Below, one piece after another: positions 11,145 to 24,151 of a stretch of 64,000 bases of DNA; positions within the stretch are counted from its first letter, which is position 1; every line of letters begins with the position of its first letter. This DNA is from Monilinia fructicola. Lineage: Eukaryota > Ascomycota > Leotiomycetes > Helotiales > Sclerotiniaceae. The notes beneath the pieces were generated by a model. That model made no database searches. It saw only the letters and a list, made by a program, of their open reading frames with translations, and was not told the origin of the DNA. The stretch covers positions 646,001 through 710,000 of the forward strand of contig VICG01000005.1 in the NCBI GenBank assembly GCA_008692225.1. The letters are read 5' to 3'. The position numbers and the translations under genes are program-made.

Positions 11145-12344
11145 ATGCTCCCCACGCCTATTCAGACCACAAGCAGCGCCGTTAAGCGCCCTCGAGGAGG
11201 CAGTGGATCGAGCGGACGCAATCGCCCTGGAACTAGAGCTCGTCTTGAGAGTCGTTTCGGATTCAACGATACCTCCACAGGATCCACTCGCCAAAAAACC
11301 CTATCTTCCAACGAATTTCCACCGTTGAGTTTTGGTCTACAAGATGGCTATGTTTTTGACACGGCACCAACTGCGAGCGATGTAGGAGGAGGAATGATGG
11401 TAACAGGGATTCTAGCCAGACCTGCGGATGTTGGTGCTAGCCCCAGCACTGCAGCGACAAGAGATGGAATAGATATGGGAATGGCCATGGCCCGGCTTTC
11501 TTTCACGCAGCCAAGTATGGGCACACGATCAACCTCCGACGGCGTTGCAACTTCTGTTAATGCTTTCATGGGTGGTCGACGAGGTGAGATTTCACCGGAT
11601 GAACCGCAGATTCCTTCGTACTTGGAAGCGCGCCAATTTTCTCGAAGAGGAAACCTTCTCCCAGCTCGCCCTTCTACAAGTGGTGCTTCTGCCCGCACCA
11701 GCAACACAACTACTCCTCCCAACAACAATTCGTCACCCAATCCATTCTCCATGAATGCCGCTGCAGGAACCTCCCTCACCCATAGAAGTGCGGGGTACGA
11801 GATCAGTAAGAGCTTTGATCGCCTACGAACTCAGGGTTCACACCTCGGTCTAGCAATTTCTCCTTGCTTTCCAAAGTGTAAAGAGGATTTGGTAAAACAT
11901 AGAGAGGAAAGAAAGAATGACGCCAAAGACGCGATGAACAAGCGAATCAGAGAGAAAGAGGAAATTATGCGATTGAAGAGCATGGAGGGATGTGAAGGTG
12001 CTCTGGTTAAGATCAAACCCGCATTTGGTGGAAAGGTGTTTCGCGACGGATTGTCTGGCGTGTTTGCCCAGAAAACCATTTGGGGCCACCCAACTTTGGA
12101 CGCCAAATTACCTGAGATCGTAGAATGGCCAACCTTGTCGGAGGTCAAGCAAGCTGGAAGTCAGAAGATGGGACTGCCAATTCCTAAATACAAGGCTAAA
12201 AAGGGTATGGCAGCTGAGAAGTTTGAATATTTTGCAGGGGATAGGTTCGGATTTGCAGCAGGTGATAAGAGAGCCGCAATTAACGAGGAAGAAGTAAAAC
12301 AACACGGAGAGATGAAGAATCTGTTCGAAGAGATTGACGGATGA
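11145..12344 (+). CDS. Conserved-looking hypothetical protein, 399 aa
   Basis: The frame is open from 10971, but the ATG at 11145 (A at -3; MLPTPIQTTSSAVKRPRGG) is the better start, because the upstream 58 codons read like leader sequence. Residues 1-230 are Ser/Gly/Thr/Pro-rich and probably disordered. Residues 255-399 look folded: a basic, charged helix (CKEDLVKHREERKNDAKDAMNK), then segments rich in W, P and F (TIWGHPTLDAKLPEIVEWPTL; EKFEYFAGDRFGF) and an acidic end. No catalytic motif, signal peptide or membrane segment is visible, and I do not recognise the family. It may be lineage-specific. Confidence 0.7.
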   Translation: MLPTPIQTTSSAVKRPRGGSGSSGRNRPGTRARLESRFGFNDTSTGSTRQKTLSSNEFPPLSFGLQDGYVFDTAPTASDVGGGMMVTGILARPADVGASPSTAATRDGIDMGMAMARLSFTQPSMGTRSTSDGVATSVNAFMGGRRGEISPDEPQIPSYLEARQFSRRGNLLPARPSTSGASARTSNTTTPPNNNSSPNPFSMNAAAGTSLTHRSAGYEISKSFDRLRTQGSHLGLAISPCFPKCKEDLVKHREERKNDAKDAMNKRIREKEEIMRLKSMEGCEGALVKIKPAFGGKVFRDGLSGVFAQKTIWGHPTLDAKLPEIVEWPTLSEVKQAGSQKMGLPIPKYKAKKGMAAEKFEYFAGDRFGFAAGDKRAAINEEEVKQHGEMKNLFEEIDG

Positions 12345-15300
12345 TGGGGACCTGGTGGTGATATGTTTGTCTCGACATAACCCGCTAGATCAGGAAAATT
12401 GCATTGGTATTGCAGCATAGCGTAGGCGTTGCGAAAAAGCATTATGAGAATGAAAAGCGTTATAGCACGATCAGAATAGCAGTATAGCGAACGTTTAAGC
12501 GCTATAGCGAGAGGCCGGGGAATAATGGATTTGTTTTCTTTTTTCTTTGCAATTTACGTTTCTTTTCATGAAGGCGGCAGACAGCTCAAGCTTCGTGTAT
12601 CTCTGAGAAAGGATATGGCTAAGGGTAAACTCTTTCAACTTCTTGTCTCTTTAGCGGGAGGATACATACTATTTGTGAGTATAAATTGTGGTGGAGGAAC
12701 TCAGAATAGGTGACCTGTATCAGACCAAAAGAGAGAGATCCGGTTAGCATGCAGATAAGAATGATGAGAACATATTGAGATCAATCCCTTGAAGATAAAG
12801 AGTTTCTGATGAAGAAGACAATGCATCTCAGTTTGTGAGTTCTATCCTGATAATGTAGACGAGAGATGGAGATCTAGTCTGAGTTGATATATAAATTGAA
12901 GTCGTCCATCCCGTATCGTCGAGACCAGATATCCCTTGTCTGGAGTATCAATCCAAATCTGCAAGCTAAGAACATAGCAGCATACAATACAGACTTATAG
13001 AAAAGACTCATTGGTACACAGATTGACAGCAAACTAAAGCCATTGACAAATGTATCCTCAACAGAGAAGACCAGGAGGAGAGGAAGTCACAAGAACCAAT
13101 CGGAAGAATACAAGTAGAATATTCTAAATTGTGCACAGACCATTTCGCTAGGTGCATTTGATTAGTCATCATACAGGTGTAACAACATCGAAGAGCCAAG
13201 TCCCTACTTCTCTTACCATTTCTCATTTGAAGCAGACTTCTATTGAATGTATAACATGAAATTTTATGTATTCTTTATTCGTTTTTCTCTATCACTAATA
13301 TGTTTACTTGAGACACGTATATACTCAATGCAGCTCCTAGCAGGAGATACTCGTTTGAGCTTAGAGTACAACTAAACCTAGGTACCTAGGTAAACAAAAT
13401 CCTATATGATAATCCCCTATACTCGAGTATCTCTTTTCAAGATACCACTCAATCAACCCAAGGTAAAGCCCGAGTAGTCGAGTGTCCCTTGCAATCTAGA
13501 ATTCCTCTTTGACTTCCATTTTGATCCCGCCTCAGCTTCCACCGTTCCTCCTCCCTCACCAGCTCGACCCCTCGTCCATTCTCATCCCCAACTTCACTAG
13601 CACAGTGATTTGCTCGTTCCTTTGTATTTCTACAATCACTCTCGGATAACTTCGCTCGCTCGTCTGCGCTCTTGTGATCTATATTCTGTTCATTTCCTTT
13701 TGTTGCTGGGAGCATGCTCAATGTGACATTGGTCTCTCAATCCATCATCTGTCATAGATCATAATGATTTATGATAATTTTCTTCTTTCATACTGCACTT
13801 TTCGTTTTGCGTGTCTGCTAGTGAGTATATATTAGAAGACGTGTCGAATTGAACGGGTTGTTGAGGAAAGGAGATCGTGACGTCCTGATAGAATCAGCAG
13901 GCACCAACCATCTACGTATCTATAGAGTTTGAATTTATTAAACAGGATATTACCACGCTATATATATAGTGAAATAGAGAAGAATATCTACTATCATTTG
14001 GAATTAAAACTTCGATCTGATTTGTAATTCAATATCTTGAGCCATTCCGTAGATTTGAACTGGCCTGGGCAGATATCTCCAATGAGACTATGTTCAACGT
14101 CAAGTCGAATATCTCCAAGGTTATTCCTGCAAACACATAATGATTGGGGCCAGCGAATAGGTTTCCGATTTAATTGATGCTAGACTAGAAAGTGCGGACA
14201 ATAATAAAGCACATGAAATCTCATAAAAGCAACTCGACCACAGAAAACATACATCAAGCCAGTTACTATCCAACCCAATACGAGGAGTATATGAGCAAAT
14301 ATCTTCACACTGAAATTGGTTCCCTAGTATTGTAGCTCCATGATGGGTAGAAAAAAAGCCCAAAAAGCCCAAAAAGCCCTTGCGAAAGTTTTACTTGAAA
14401 GTTCCAAGATCCCCGGGCCTTAAGGAATACCTTGAGAAGTTTGATAGCCTACGAAGGTATTTGAATCATGCCTCCCTTGACCCTGTAGGATATTTACCTC
14501 AGTAAAAACATGCCCAGCCCATGACCTTGTTACCTGCAGCTGGCTTAAATCCAACAGGGCAGAGAAGACATTGATTGGGGTCAATAGGACCATGGTTATA
14601 AGAAGGTTATAAGTTGAGATTACTTGATGTCTATTATTACCTGGTACTATATGTAGGTAGAGCACGGACCAGCCTGCCAGCAGCTGTTTGTGTATCCATG
14701 GATATTGTAGATGGATCTTAGTAGAGAGGTTGTGGTGGTGTGTTGTTCTTTGTACTTCACTTTGCACAGAGTAAAGGTACTGATTCTCTTCTTGCTTGTG
14801 AATAGCTCATTCTCAGTTCTAATGGCATCAGAGATTGAATGGTTCAAGTAGCAACAAATCAAAGCAGACAATATAAGCCATGGATGTTTATAGTCATACC
14901 AAGATTGATTCGGCAAGATAGCCTGCCGCTTTATATGCTTCTGAGTATGCAAGCCTTATCGATATTACCGATAAGGAATAATAAGCAAGGGAATCACGGA
15001 TAACAAAGCAAATATTCATTGCTCTACAGCTAGCTGATGGCTTGACTGTACAAGACTTTGAAGAAGAGAAAGTAATACAGGTTATCAACAACAATTCAAC
15101 TTCATTCCTATCAAGTATCTATCTCTCTTCTTTCCAACTGTGTGATAAATTGTCATCCCAGATTTGTATTCATCAAGCTCCAGACTTACAGTTTCGATTT
15201 ATTGATTCTTCCCTTCCTATTCTTAGCAGGAGAGATCCATATCCCAACAAAAATATCCAAGCAAATATCACACGCGTCCACACACAACCAAGCAAATATG

Positions 15301-16770
15301 TATGGAGTCGCAGCTGGAAGTTCTTTGAGGAGAAAAGGAGAGATGTATTCCATGGGGAATGTACGTGAATAATTTCTCATAATTTCTCTCAGAGCTTTCT
15401 GTTTCATATCTTCAACCGTGTATTTCTTGATGGATTAAAGTAATTCATCAATTGTCAAAGTTTGACTGCACCTTCTGATGATTGATAAGATCGGGAATAC
15501 AAATGAACACAAATGGACACAAAGAGAAGATGGGGGCGCAATGCAACCAAATCTTCATAGATCTCATCCACGTGATAGAGATTTGGATTGAATATGAGTA
15601 AGAAGACAATACATTGGAGTGGCAGGATCAGCGGTGAGAGAAGGCAGCAGGAAATGAATCAGCCAGACAGAGTTCCTGCATTTGAAGTAACTTGCAGTAA
15701 GAGAATTTTCTCAACCCATCGACTTGATGGTTATTCTTCGGACTCTCATTAGATAAGTGCATTTTGCATTGAGAAACTGAAGGTTTAACACAACTTTGTG
15801 CCATTGAGAGAAAAGAAACAGTCATTGAATCTGCCATCCGTTCGTTGACCAATCAATCAAGGAAAAGATTAAAATAAAGCGTCATTCCTATATATGTTAG
15901 ATTGAGATTGGGTTGTTAGGAGACTTCTCATTTATGAATGATGAACCGACAGAACCCAATATTATGTCAAGAAGTTCTGAATGTTCTTCTTGAACCCAAG
16001 ATTACCAAATCATCTCACCATAAATAAGCCAACCAATACTGCACCGTCTTGTAGTTGGTGATGTATAGTACTCCTGGCATGCATGGTTGATGTGGTTGAT
16101 GTGGTTGATACAGTACTCTCTGTACAGGACTGTAGATGTGATTGACGTCGTTCGTTGCACAATGTATATTGTACAGTAAAGAGCACCAGGTATTCTGCAC
16201 AATCCCAGCCAGATGAAGAAAAGAGGATCCTTTCCTTTATTTTGGTGGAACTGTGGAAAGTCCATCCACAAGAACGAATAATGTTTCGATCCAAAAATAA
16301 TGTCTCTCCTTTTTGTTACCCAATATCGGGTCAAGGCAATTTGAAAGTACGGCAAAGTTCTTTCCAGAAAGGAGTTGGAGGAGAAAAGGTTGAGAGTGAT
16401 GATTGCCTCATGGGAAGGAATCTCCTTTTAAACCTGCCTAGTACGCAATCAATCAATCATCGTTCGCCTTAACTTATAAGTAGAGTGAGGTGTGGATGGC
16501 ATGATTTATCATTACACTCTATTGTGTCAAGCAAGTAAAGTAGAGGAGTGCGGGTATACTAGGTACCTGCCTAGGAGGTAGATACCTATCAAAAGCTGGG
16601 CATAAGTTAGTGACCTCCCTAGGTATACCAAGCACTTACTTGTACACTCGAAACCTCAGCCTTGTGCGGGGTTGCGTTGAAAAAGGAGCGAGGGAGAGAG
16701 TTGGGTGATTAAATCATACTAGGCAGTTAGTTATATATACAGCTATAATACCGCTATAGTACAGCTATAG

Positions 16771-16815
16771 TTATTATAATTACGCTTATTATAATTACAC
16801 TTATTATAATGACAG
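16771..16815 (+). repeat. Three-copy 15-base AT-rich tandem repeat
   Basis: Units TTATTATAATTACGC, TTATTATAATTACAC and TTATTATAATGACAG follow each other without gaps, preceded by CTATAGTACAGCTATAG, a near-palindrome. Confidence 0.85.
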
Positions 16816-17559
16816 TCACAGTTATATTTTGTTTTTGTATGGCCACCAACAAATTCGGTAATTACTAAATTCTTATATATTCCCAGTGGATTTACAAGAT
16901 ATTTATTATTACATGTACAGTACTGTCAAATACCATAAAAGATCAATCAAGCTGGAGGATCTTGTACTACCCGACTGCACCGTACTGTATTTACCGTAAC
17001 CTTACCGTAAACCTTACCGCCCCCATTACCGTCCCCATTACCGTACCCCGTCCCATCCCATCGCATCCCATACGGAGTACATACTTGGGTCTTGCTGCAA
17101 AGAAATCGTCATAAGTAGGGGTGCAATTTCTCATCAAGACCAGGTTTAAGCTGTGGTGACAAGGCGACCAAGTGGAATTTATCGGAAGACAGGGATTTGA
17201 GGGGATTCCCGATGTTCCAATAAGGTCTAAGCACGGTTGAACACTCCGGGCCCCTTAAACACAGTACAGCACATGAATAATCAAAATACATACAGACTAC
17301 AGTATTATAGAGTACGGAGTCAAGCATCAAATATGGATAATAAAATAATAATAACCTTGGAAGCCCTTTCTGCAAGCAAAATCTTTATTAGTGTGGAGTG
17401 AGTGGACCGTCCAGGTTTCTTCCTTTCCTTCTAGAAAGAGAAGTCAAGAAGGATACGGAGTAGATTGTAAATAGAAGGAACGGATTTGATGATTTGATGA
17501 TTTAATGAATTAATTGTTCAATTGTTTAATGATTTAATAAGTATTCAACATTAAATCAA

Positions 17560-17665
17560 AATCATTATCATAATCATAATCATAATAATCATTACCATTA
17601 TCATTATCATTATCATTATCATAATCATTATCATCATCATCACCATCATCATCAATCATATCATC
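17560..17665 (+). repeat. ATCATT/ATCATC microsatellite
   Basis: Roughly 100 bases of imperfect CATTAT/CATCAT units, pyrimidine-biased on this strand. Confidence 0.75.
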
Positions 17666-18303
17666 AAAGATCCATTTCTATAAATCTCCCATCATCAAAA
17701 GAAATTCCCCCCTTTCCAAGTTATAATAAGTATTACTTATCAAAGTCATTAATTACATCCATGGATACTACACCACCCAATCTTATTAATTGACCCTTCA
17801 AAACCTCCAAACTTCCATTCGATTATCTAATCGTTCAATCATTAAATCATTCAATCATTCAATCAATGTTTACCTAGTAAATATCATCATATATAATAAT
17901 TTATTATATTTTTGCTTAATTCACTTGGATTTTTTGATCGAGAATATCGCTATCCATTCATTCATCCATTCATCCATTCATCCCTCCATTCATCCCTTCA
18001 TTCATCCATCAAAAAAGAAAAAAAAAGAAAGAAAAAAGAAGACAAATAAAAGAAAGCCAAGTTACATCATTCGGGGAATAAATAATCGATTTTATCAATT
18101 CCCTGTGCTCCGACCTCACCCGTTCCTTACCTTTTAAACTAAAAAAGAGACCGTTGACAACCTCACAAGATCGTCCTCTTCTCTCCTTTTACAAATTGCC
18201 GCATTTGAATTCTTTCTTCTACTCCTTCTTTACTCAATTGACCTGTTCCTAATCGTTGTGCTTTTTGTTCTTTTGTTTTCAAGTCTGCCAATAATTCGAC
18301 ATC

Positions 18304-19932
18304 ATGACGCGATTCAAGACAAAGTCTAATGGCCTCGGTGTACAGGTTGAGGATACTCAGATCTGTGTGGTAATGGTTGGTCTTCCAGCAAGAGGAAAAT
18401 CTCTCATTGCGCAAAAGGGTATGTATAATAAGTGTCAATCCATTCAGGCTTTTGCAAATCTAATGTATCATTCATTACTTTACAGCTCAACGTTATCTCA
18501 AATGGCTATCGATCGATGCTCAAGTCTTCAATGTCGGTAATTACCGTCGACACGCAACTCCCAATCCCACGGCCGATTTCTTCGATACATCCAATACCGA
18601 GGGCGAGCGGATGCGCAAAGCTGCAGCTGAAGCTGCGGTTAATGATATGATCGATTGGTTCAAGAACAAGGAAGGAATTGTAGCGATCCTTGATGCAACG
18701 AACAGCACAAAGGATCGTCGTAGATGGATCAAAAACCGCTGTGATGCTGAAGGAATTGAGACCCTGTTCGTCGAATCGAAATGTGATGATGAAGATCTGA
18801 TCATGTCAAATATTCTCGAAGTAAAGACGACTTCTCCAGACTATGCGGGTTCAGACCCGGAGAAGGCCGCCCAAGATTTTAGAAATAGGATCAAGAACTA
18901 CGAGAAGGTCTATGAGACAATTGATGACGACGAGAGCGACCTGACCTACCTCAAGATCATGAATGTCGGAAAGCAAGTCATTATCAATAGAATTCAGGAT
19001 TATTTGCAGAGTCGCGTGGTTTATTACCTTATGAATCTGCATATTAAGCCGAGATCTATTTGGTTGTCACGAGTAAGAAACCATTGGATACACGACGTTG
19101 AGTTTGCTAATTTTATGTAGCATGGAGAGTCTATGTACAACCTCGAAGGAAAGATTGGTGGTGATGCCGAGTTATCCCCTCGCGGAGAGATGTATGCCAA
19201 GAAATTACCTGCTCTGGTTCGTGAATCAGTAGGAGTACGTAATTTTTCTATCGAGATCTCGTCGAATCCCATGACTGATTGATATAGGATAATCGTCCCT
19301 TGACTGTTTGGACATCAACCCTGCGCCGCACAATCGCCACGGCTCGTCACCTTCCTAATGATTATAATCAGCTTCAATGGAAAGCCCTTGATGAACTCAA
19401 CTCTGGCGTTTGCGATGGACTTACCTATCAAGATATCAAGGAGCAATATCCAGATGATTTCGAGGCCCGTGATGAGGATAAATACAACTATAGATACCGC
19501 GGTGGAGAATCTTATCGTGATGTGGTCATTCGCTTAGAACCCATTATCATGGAATTGGAACGATCAGAGGATATCTTGATCGTTACCCATCAGGCTGTTC
19601 TTCGGTATGCTTAATTTTCTATACATCATTATAATCTGCTAATCACTTTCAGCTGCATCTACGCTTACTTCATGAAGAAGCCCCAGGACGAATCACCATG
19701 GATGGCCGTACCTCTTCATACCCTCATCAAGCTCACTCCTCGTGCTTATGGTACACAAGAAGTCCGTTACGATGCGCAAATCCCTGCGGTTAGTACTTGG
19801 CGTGGTAAAGGTAGTGTTGCAAAGCATGAGGATCCTGTTCCGGACACTGCAGAAACTGTTGGTAAGTGACTATTTTTTTTTTTTTTTGTTGAACATTCCG
19901 CTTACCCTTCAATAGTGGTAGAGGGCAAATAA
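18304..19932 (+). CDS. FBP26: 6-phosphofructo-2-kinase / fructose-2,6-bisphosphatase
   Basis: Six exons (18304-18418, 18486-19072, 19121-19234, 19288-19604, 19653-19861, 19916-19932) give 452 aa, about the length of yeast Fbp26. It makes and degrades fructose-2,6-bisphosphate, the cytosolic signal balancing glycolysis and gluconeogenesis. The kinase domain has the P-loop GLPARGKS (26-33), then NVGNYRR and ATNSTKDRR. The phosphatase domain has the phosphohistidine motif RHGES (His about 235), created exactly at the exon 2/3 junction; [10 protein letters not shown]; the catalytic Glu in [11 protein letters not shown] (about 308); and the second His in THQAVLR (about 373). All phosphatase residues are present, unlike the kinase-only yeast Pfk26, so the enzyme should be bifunctional. 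The last exon is only 17 bases. A run of about 17 T lies in the last intron. Confidence 0.95.
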
Positions 19933-22900
19933 ATCTTCGAGAACGACATGCCATTGTTTACTTTTCGTCATACATTCAATCTTTAAAACTGGCTGGCAAT
20001 TTTCATTCCAAATATGATTTTCGCCTTGGCTTTGGATGCATAGCATAGCGATTTGGCGTTCCTTGATTTCAACCTCTCTTTCGACCATCGTGTTACAGTC
20101 AGAGATGCCTTGCACATTGTTTTTATATTCCTAATTTCTTTGACTTTTTGTTTCACGTGCATGTTAGATACGGACTCAGCCGGATGGGTGATATCTGGAG
20201 CATTGAGGGTGGATTTCGATTTGGTGAAAATTTGGGCTTTCTTGTATTATGCCTTTGCATGGATTGGGCGGATACCGATAGGAGGGTCGATGATATGAGG
20301 ATGGATGGGATGGGATGTTGGTACAAGGTTACAATAGGAATTGAGAGAGGGTGCTTGGCCTTTGAGAGGAGAAGATACCAGCTAGAGAGTTTTGGTTGAG
20401 AGCAGAGGAAGAAAGATGATAAAGTATGGCGAAGATCCACATACTTAGGGCCAGCAGGTCTGCGAAGAAAAGAGCGTAAAGCTCGAGTGACAAGTATATT
20501 GCATAGTGGAGGAAGAATCACAAGAATCAAATTCATGGTTACTCTCCACCGTCTACTACTGAAGATTATTTTATGCATCATGCCACGTGACTACGTACTC
20601 TTTACCTGCCTAAATCCAACGTCCGCGCTCACACGGCTCGACTGAACCGGGGAAAGAACCCTCACAGCTCTCTTCCCGATCTTCAAGCTTACGGGACCGA
20701 CGTGAAAACTAGATCTTCCCAACGCTAACAACCGGGCACGCAAGACTCCTATCGCTATCACCAGGAGTACTAGGTAGGTACTACGTATACTACGTATACT
20801 GATAGGTAGCGTGTAGATGGTCCTGCGGCGTCTCGTTAGATATCCATGGATATACATATGGGGTTTTGTTGGCGCATGGGGATGGATTAGAAGTGCCGTG
20901 CCGTGCCGTGCCGTGCAGTGTAGTGCAGTGCAGTGCTCGGGCGAGAACAGCAGCAGAGCAAACTCGAGGGGATTTCATGGTTGCGAGGTATGGTTTGTGA
21001 GTGGGCGGATGGCGTGGTTGCTGTTGCGCGAGGATGGGTTTGGGGATGGGCAATTTGGGGGGAGGGATGGAGATTCTAAGGCTTGGGGGGGGAGATGGAT
21101 GCGGGGAGCTCTTTCTGTGTTGGTGGGGTTGTTGGGGTGCGGAGGGGAAATGTCGATATATGACGTATGGAGTCGGTATCGCGAGTTATCATGTCCACCA
21201 CGTTATTCACGCCACGATCTCGCACGCCCATGTGTATCTGCTGCAGGAGAGCCTGGTTGGGGCTGTGTCGTCCCTGGATCTACGGACGCGTGGCGGGGGC
21301 GGAGATTGGGAGGGAGGGAGGGAGGGGGAGGATGAGGGGATTTGAGATGGCGTGGGGTCGGGGCGCTGGGTGTTTTGGTGGTGGATGGTGGGAGGGAGGT
21401 GGAGGTGGAGGTGGAGGTGGAGGTACGGGGAGAGCTCGCTCTACAGTGACCTAACCCCGCTGTGGGCAATGGCAATACTGCACTTTACTGTACAGTCCTG
21501 TACAGCGTGGAGCTCGACAATGATGGTCATTGGAAGAGTGGGGTTTGGTCTGGAGTGGATACGGATACTGATGCTGCATGCTGTATATATGTGAGATGTG
21601 GGCACCTCAAACCGTGGAATATGCGCGTGGATTTCCCCATCACAAGATTTAGATGGATATCTTGGCGGGTGTGTAGTAAGTAAGTACTCGTAGCAGGTTT
21701 TTGGGGAAGGTGGGATTTACTAGTCGCTAGCGCTGGGAAGTGGTGGTTGGCTTGAGGATCAGATGCTGTGGGAATTGGGGGTTCTTCGGGGTCCGGATTG
21801 CCGGCTGGCTATATGTACGCATGCATCTGCTGACCATGGTGCGCTTTCTCGTATTCTGCTGCTGGAGTCTTGTCGAGTTTAAGTGTTGCGTTATACCATG
21901 GTTGCTTGATTCTATGCTGAGATGGATGTCTTTGAATTGTAGAGAATATCTGGCGACAAAATATAGATGGTGGTTAGAATAGTTGTATGCAGTATTGGTA
22001 TCCTTTAGTGTAATTAGTACGCTTAACTCTCCTAAGTAAACTTAAACCTTATTCGAATATCCATGGACCCATGAATATTAATGATCAAAATTGATAAGGT
22101 TATCCTATCCATATACAATCAATATACTAATTAGTATGCGGAGTACAATGCAGCAGGTAGCTAGCTACCTAATATCCAATAGATTAACCAAGGTTGCAGC
22201 GGCTATCAAACAATCAATCCCTCGGACACCGCAGCACACGAAAGAAATTTCCCAGTCCGTCTACACTGCACAATCATCTACTCTACAGCCCATACACATC
22301 ATCCAGAGCCTTCCTCAAAGCTCACAAGAAACGGAGAATCCAGATACGAATCGCCAGCCGGGGTGTGAGTTAAATAGAACCTAGTTTCAAGCGAGCGCTT
22401 ACCAGTCCCGTCGGTGCGCTCCCGCCATCACTCAGAATCTTACATCATCTGCGTGCCCCGTTTGTCTCATGATTTAAGCGCTCGGAACGCTAGATCCTGG
22501 GTGATGTGATCTGAGCCCTACTCTCTGTAGGTGGTTGGGACCTTTTGTGGAGAGGGTTGTGTATCAGGAAACAAACTTGTTGGTGATGTCGTATATGTGA
22601 GGTCTTGCAATTGCTTGGGGCGAAGCAACATCGTACGATGGGCCGAGGTGAACGATTGGTGGGGCGGGGTGGATGGGGGTGAGTGAAGGGATGGGTAGGT
22701 GGGAAGTGCGAGGTATATATATGGGAGGAGGGTTGGAAGGCGTGGGATTGTGGGAGGAGGATAGGCCTGGTCTGTGTACTGTTGGGGATTGCGGCATTGT
22801 TTCATTTATCGTTTCGTCATATGATATATCTTAGTCCCATCTCAGCTTCCTTTATCTATTTGTTCTTTTTGATTGATACCTTTGATTTCTGTTTTTTTAC

Positions 22901-22998
22901 AATTGTTTGGATAGGATCTGGAATTTGGATTCGTCTTGTCTTTTGATCCGACGCCAAGGGATTGAGAAAGTTGCTCGAAAGGGAAGGAGGGGCTTATT
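19933..22998. other. Gene-poor G-rich 3-kb interval
   Basis: Several long overlapping frames on both strands (20817-21475) reflect stop-poor G-rich sequence and low-complexity repeats, including GGAGGTGGAGGT near 21395-21425; none shows family motifs. A GTGCC-type repeat lies at 20893-20937 and a TACGTATAC direct repeat near 20780-20800. The 3' end is the upstream region of the secreted-protein gene. Confidence 0.45.
20893..20937 (+). repeat. GTGCC/GTGCA pentamer repeat
   Basis: Nine pentamers of form GTGNN in register, the first four perfect GTGCC and the later ones GTGCA with one GTGTA. Confidence 0.85.
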
Positions 22999-24151
22999 AT
23001 GTATTCTTCCTCGAAATTTTGTACGCTCTCGCTGCTGAGCAGTCTGGTGGGTTGGATAGATGCGTATCCTACAAAATCACATGTTGGTCCTAGTTTACCA
23101 GATGGTAAGTTTATTCTTCTTTGCAGTTTTCTCCTGTGAAACCTAACACCTCACAGACCTCTTCATCGCCCTCTCACCACCCACCCATCAACAACCCCAC
23201 ACTCTCTACACATATACACGCATATCCATCAGCTCCCAGCCACTCTATCCATCCCGCTCCAGCTCCCTGACTGTCCACCCACCCAAATCCTCCAATCCCT
23301 TGACTTCCTCCCCCCTGTCCCTCCCCTTCACCTTAACCTCGACCTGTCCGCACCTCACCCCCGACTGGTCACATCTAACCTCCGACCTCCTAACCAACAT
23401 CCTCCTCCTCTATCCCACAGGCCCCACCTCATCTCCTTATTACACATTTTCCCCGGCCTCCTCATCGTCACCCTCTTCTCACGACATGTACTCCATCTCG
23501 GAAACCGTGACTCTCCCCACCAAAACCCAAGGCGTCGACTTCAGAAGCACCCTCCATCTATCCATCACCCCTATGACCACAGCCGGCATCGTCGGAATAT
23601 CACGAGAAGAATGGAGGAGTTTAATCGCGCTGCTGCATTCCGTAAACGGGATGATGGGACCCGGAAGCCACGGGGCGGGATTCGGACGATTGGAGATTGG
23701 GGGAGACTTTCCTTCCCGGAAAGCGAAACGGAGATCGACGACCGGGAGGAAGGAAACGAAGGTGGAGGGCGCCGAGAGGGGGGAAAGAAAGCTGGGACCC
23801 TCGGACATCATTTTCACATCCTCTGCCGGCGAAGCATCGAGACTTCAAGAAGCAGACGCCGGGTACCCGCACCCCTCGCCCTTCACCCCGGTTATCCCCA
23901 CGTCCAATGGAGAACAAGAAACGCTGTTCGCGTGGAAGGCGACGTGGGTGTATTACGGGGTGGAGATTGATGGGGAGGGAAAAGAGGTGTTAAGAGAATG
24001 CTCGCAGATGCCGTTGGGAACGGAGATTGACTTTGAGAGGGGGAGGGGTACTCATGAGAAAGGAGCGGAGGGGGATGGCGGGGGAAAAGAATTCAAGGAT
24101 ATGGAGAGGGGAGATGCGGAGGGAGAAAAAAGGTGGAAGATTGATTTATAG
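22999..24151 (+). CDS. Predicted secreted hypothetical protein
   Basis: Two exons, 22999-23104 and 23157-24151, with a 52-base intron (GTAAGT donor, CTCACAG acceptor), give 366 aa. The first exon encodes a typical secretion signal: MYSSSKFC, a hydrophobic TLSLLSSLVGWI stretch and a likely cut after DAY or nearby. The open frame alone seems to begin at a TTG at 23300; the splice restores the upstream signal and keeps the frame. The mature part starts Ser/Thr/Pro-rich, has a folded-looking middle (VTLPTKTQGVDFRSTLHLSI, EEWRSLIALLHSVNG), a basic patch (KAKRRSTTGRKETK), then WKATWVYYGVEIDGEGKEVL and a charged Gly/Glu tail. I do not recognise the family. The coding strand flips from C-rich to G-rich near 23590. 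Confidence 0.7.

Larger units (their letters stand above)
12345..18303. other. Gene-poor 6-kb interval before the PFK-2 gene
   Basis: Only short, unsupported open frames. The content is low-complexity: an A/T-rich repeat of GCTATAGC-like units near 12430-12510, the double palindrome around 13375-13392, a 15-base tandem repeat at 16771-16815, an ATCATT-type microsatellite at about 17560-17665, and a CATT/CATC microsatellite at about 17955-18010 just upstream of the kinase leader. No RNA gene was recognised. It may hold a long promoter or non-coding transcripts, but nothing shows this. Confidence 0.45.

Noticed and set aside
20817..21475. Long frames on both strands
   Set aside because: G-rich low-complexity sequence leaves all frames open; Gly/Trp/Arg-rich or Ser/Pro-rich translations without family features.
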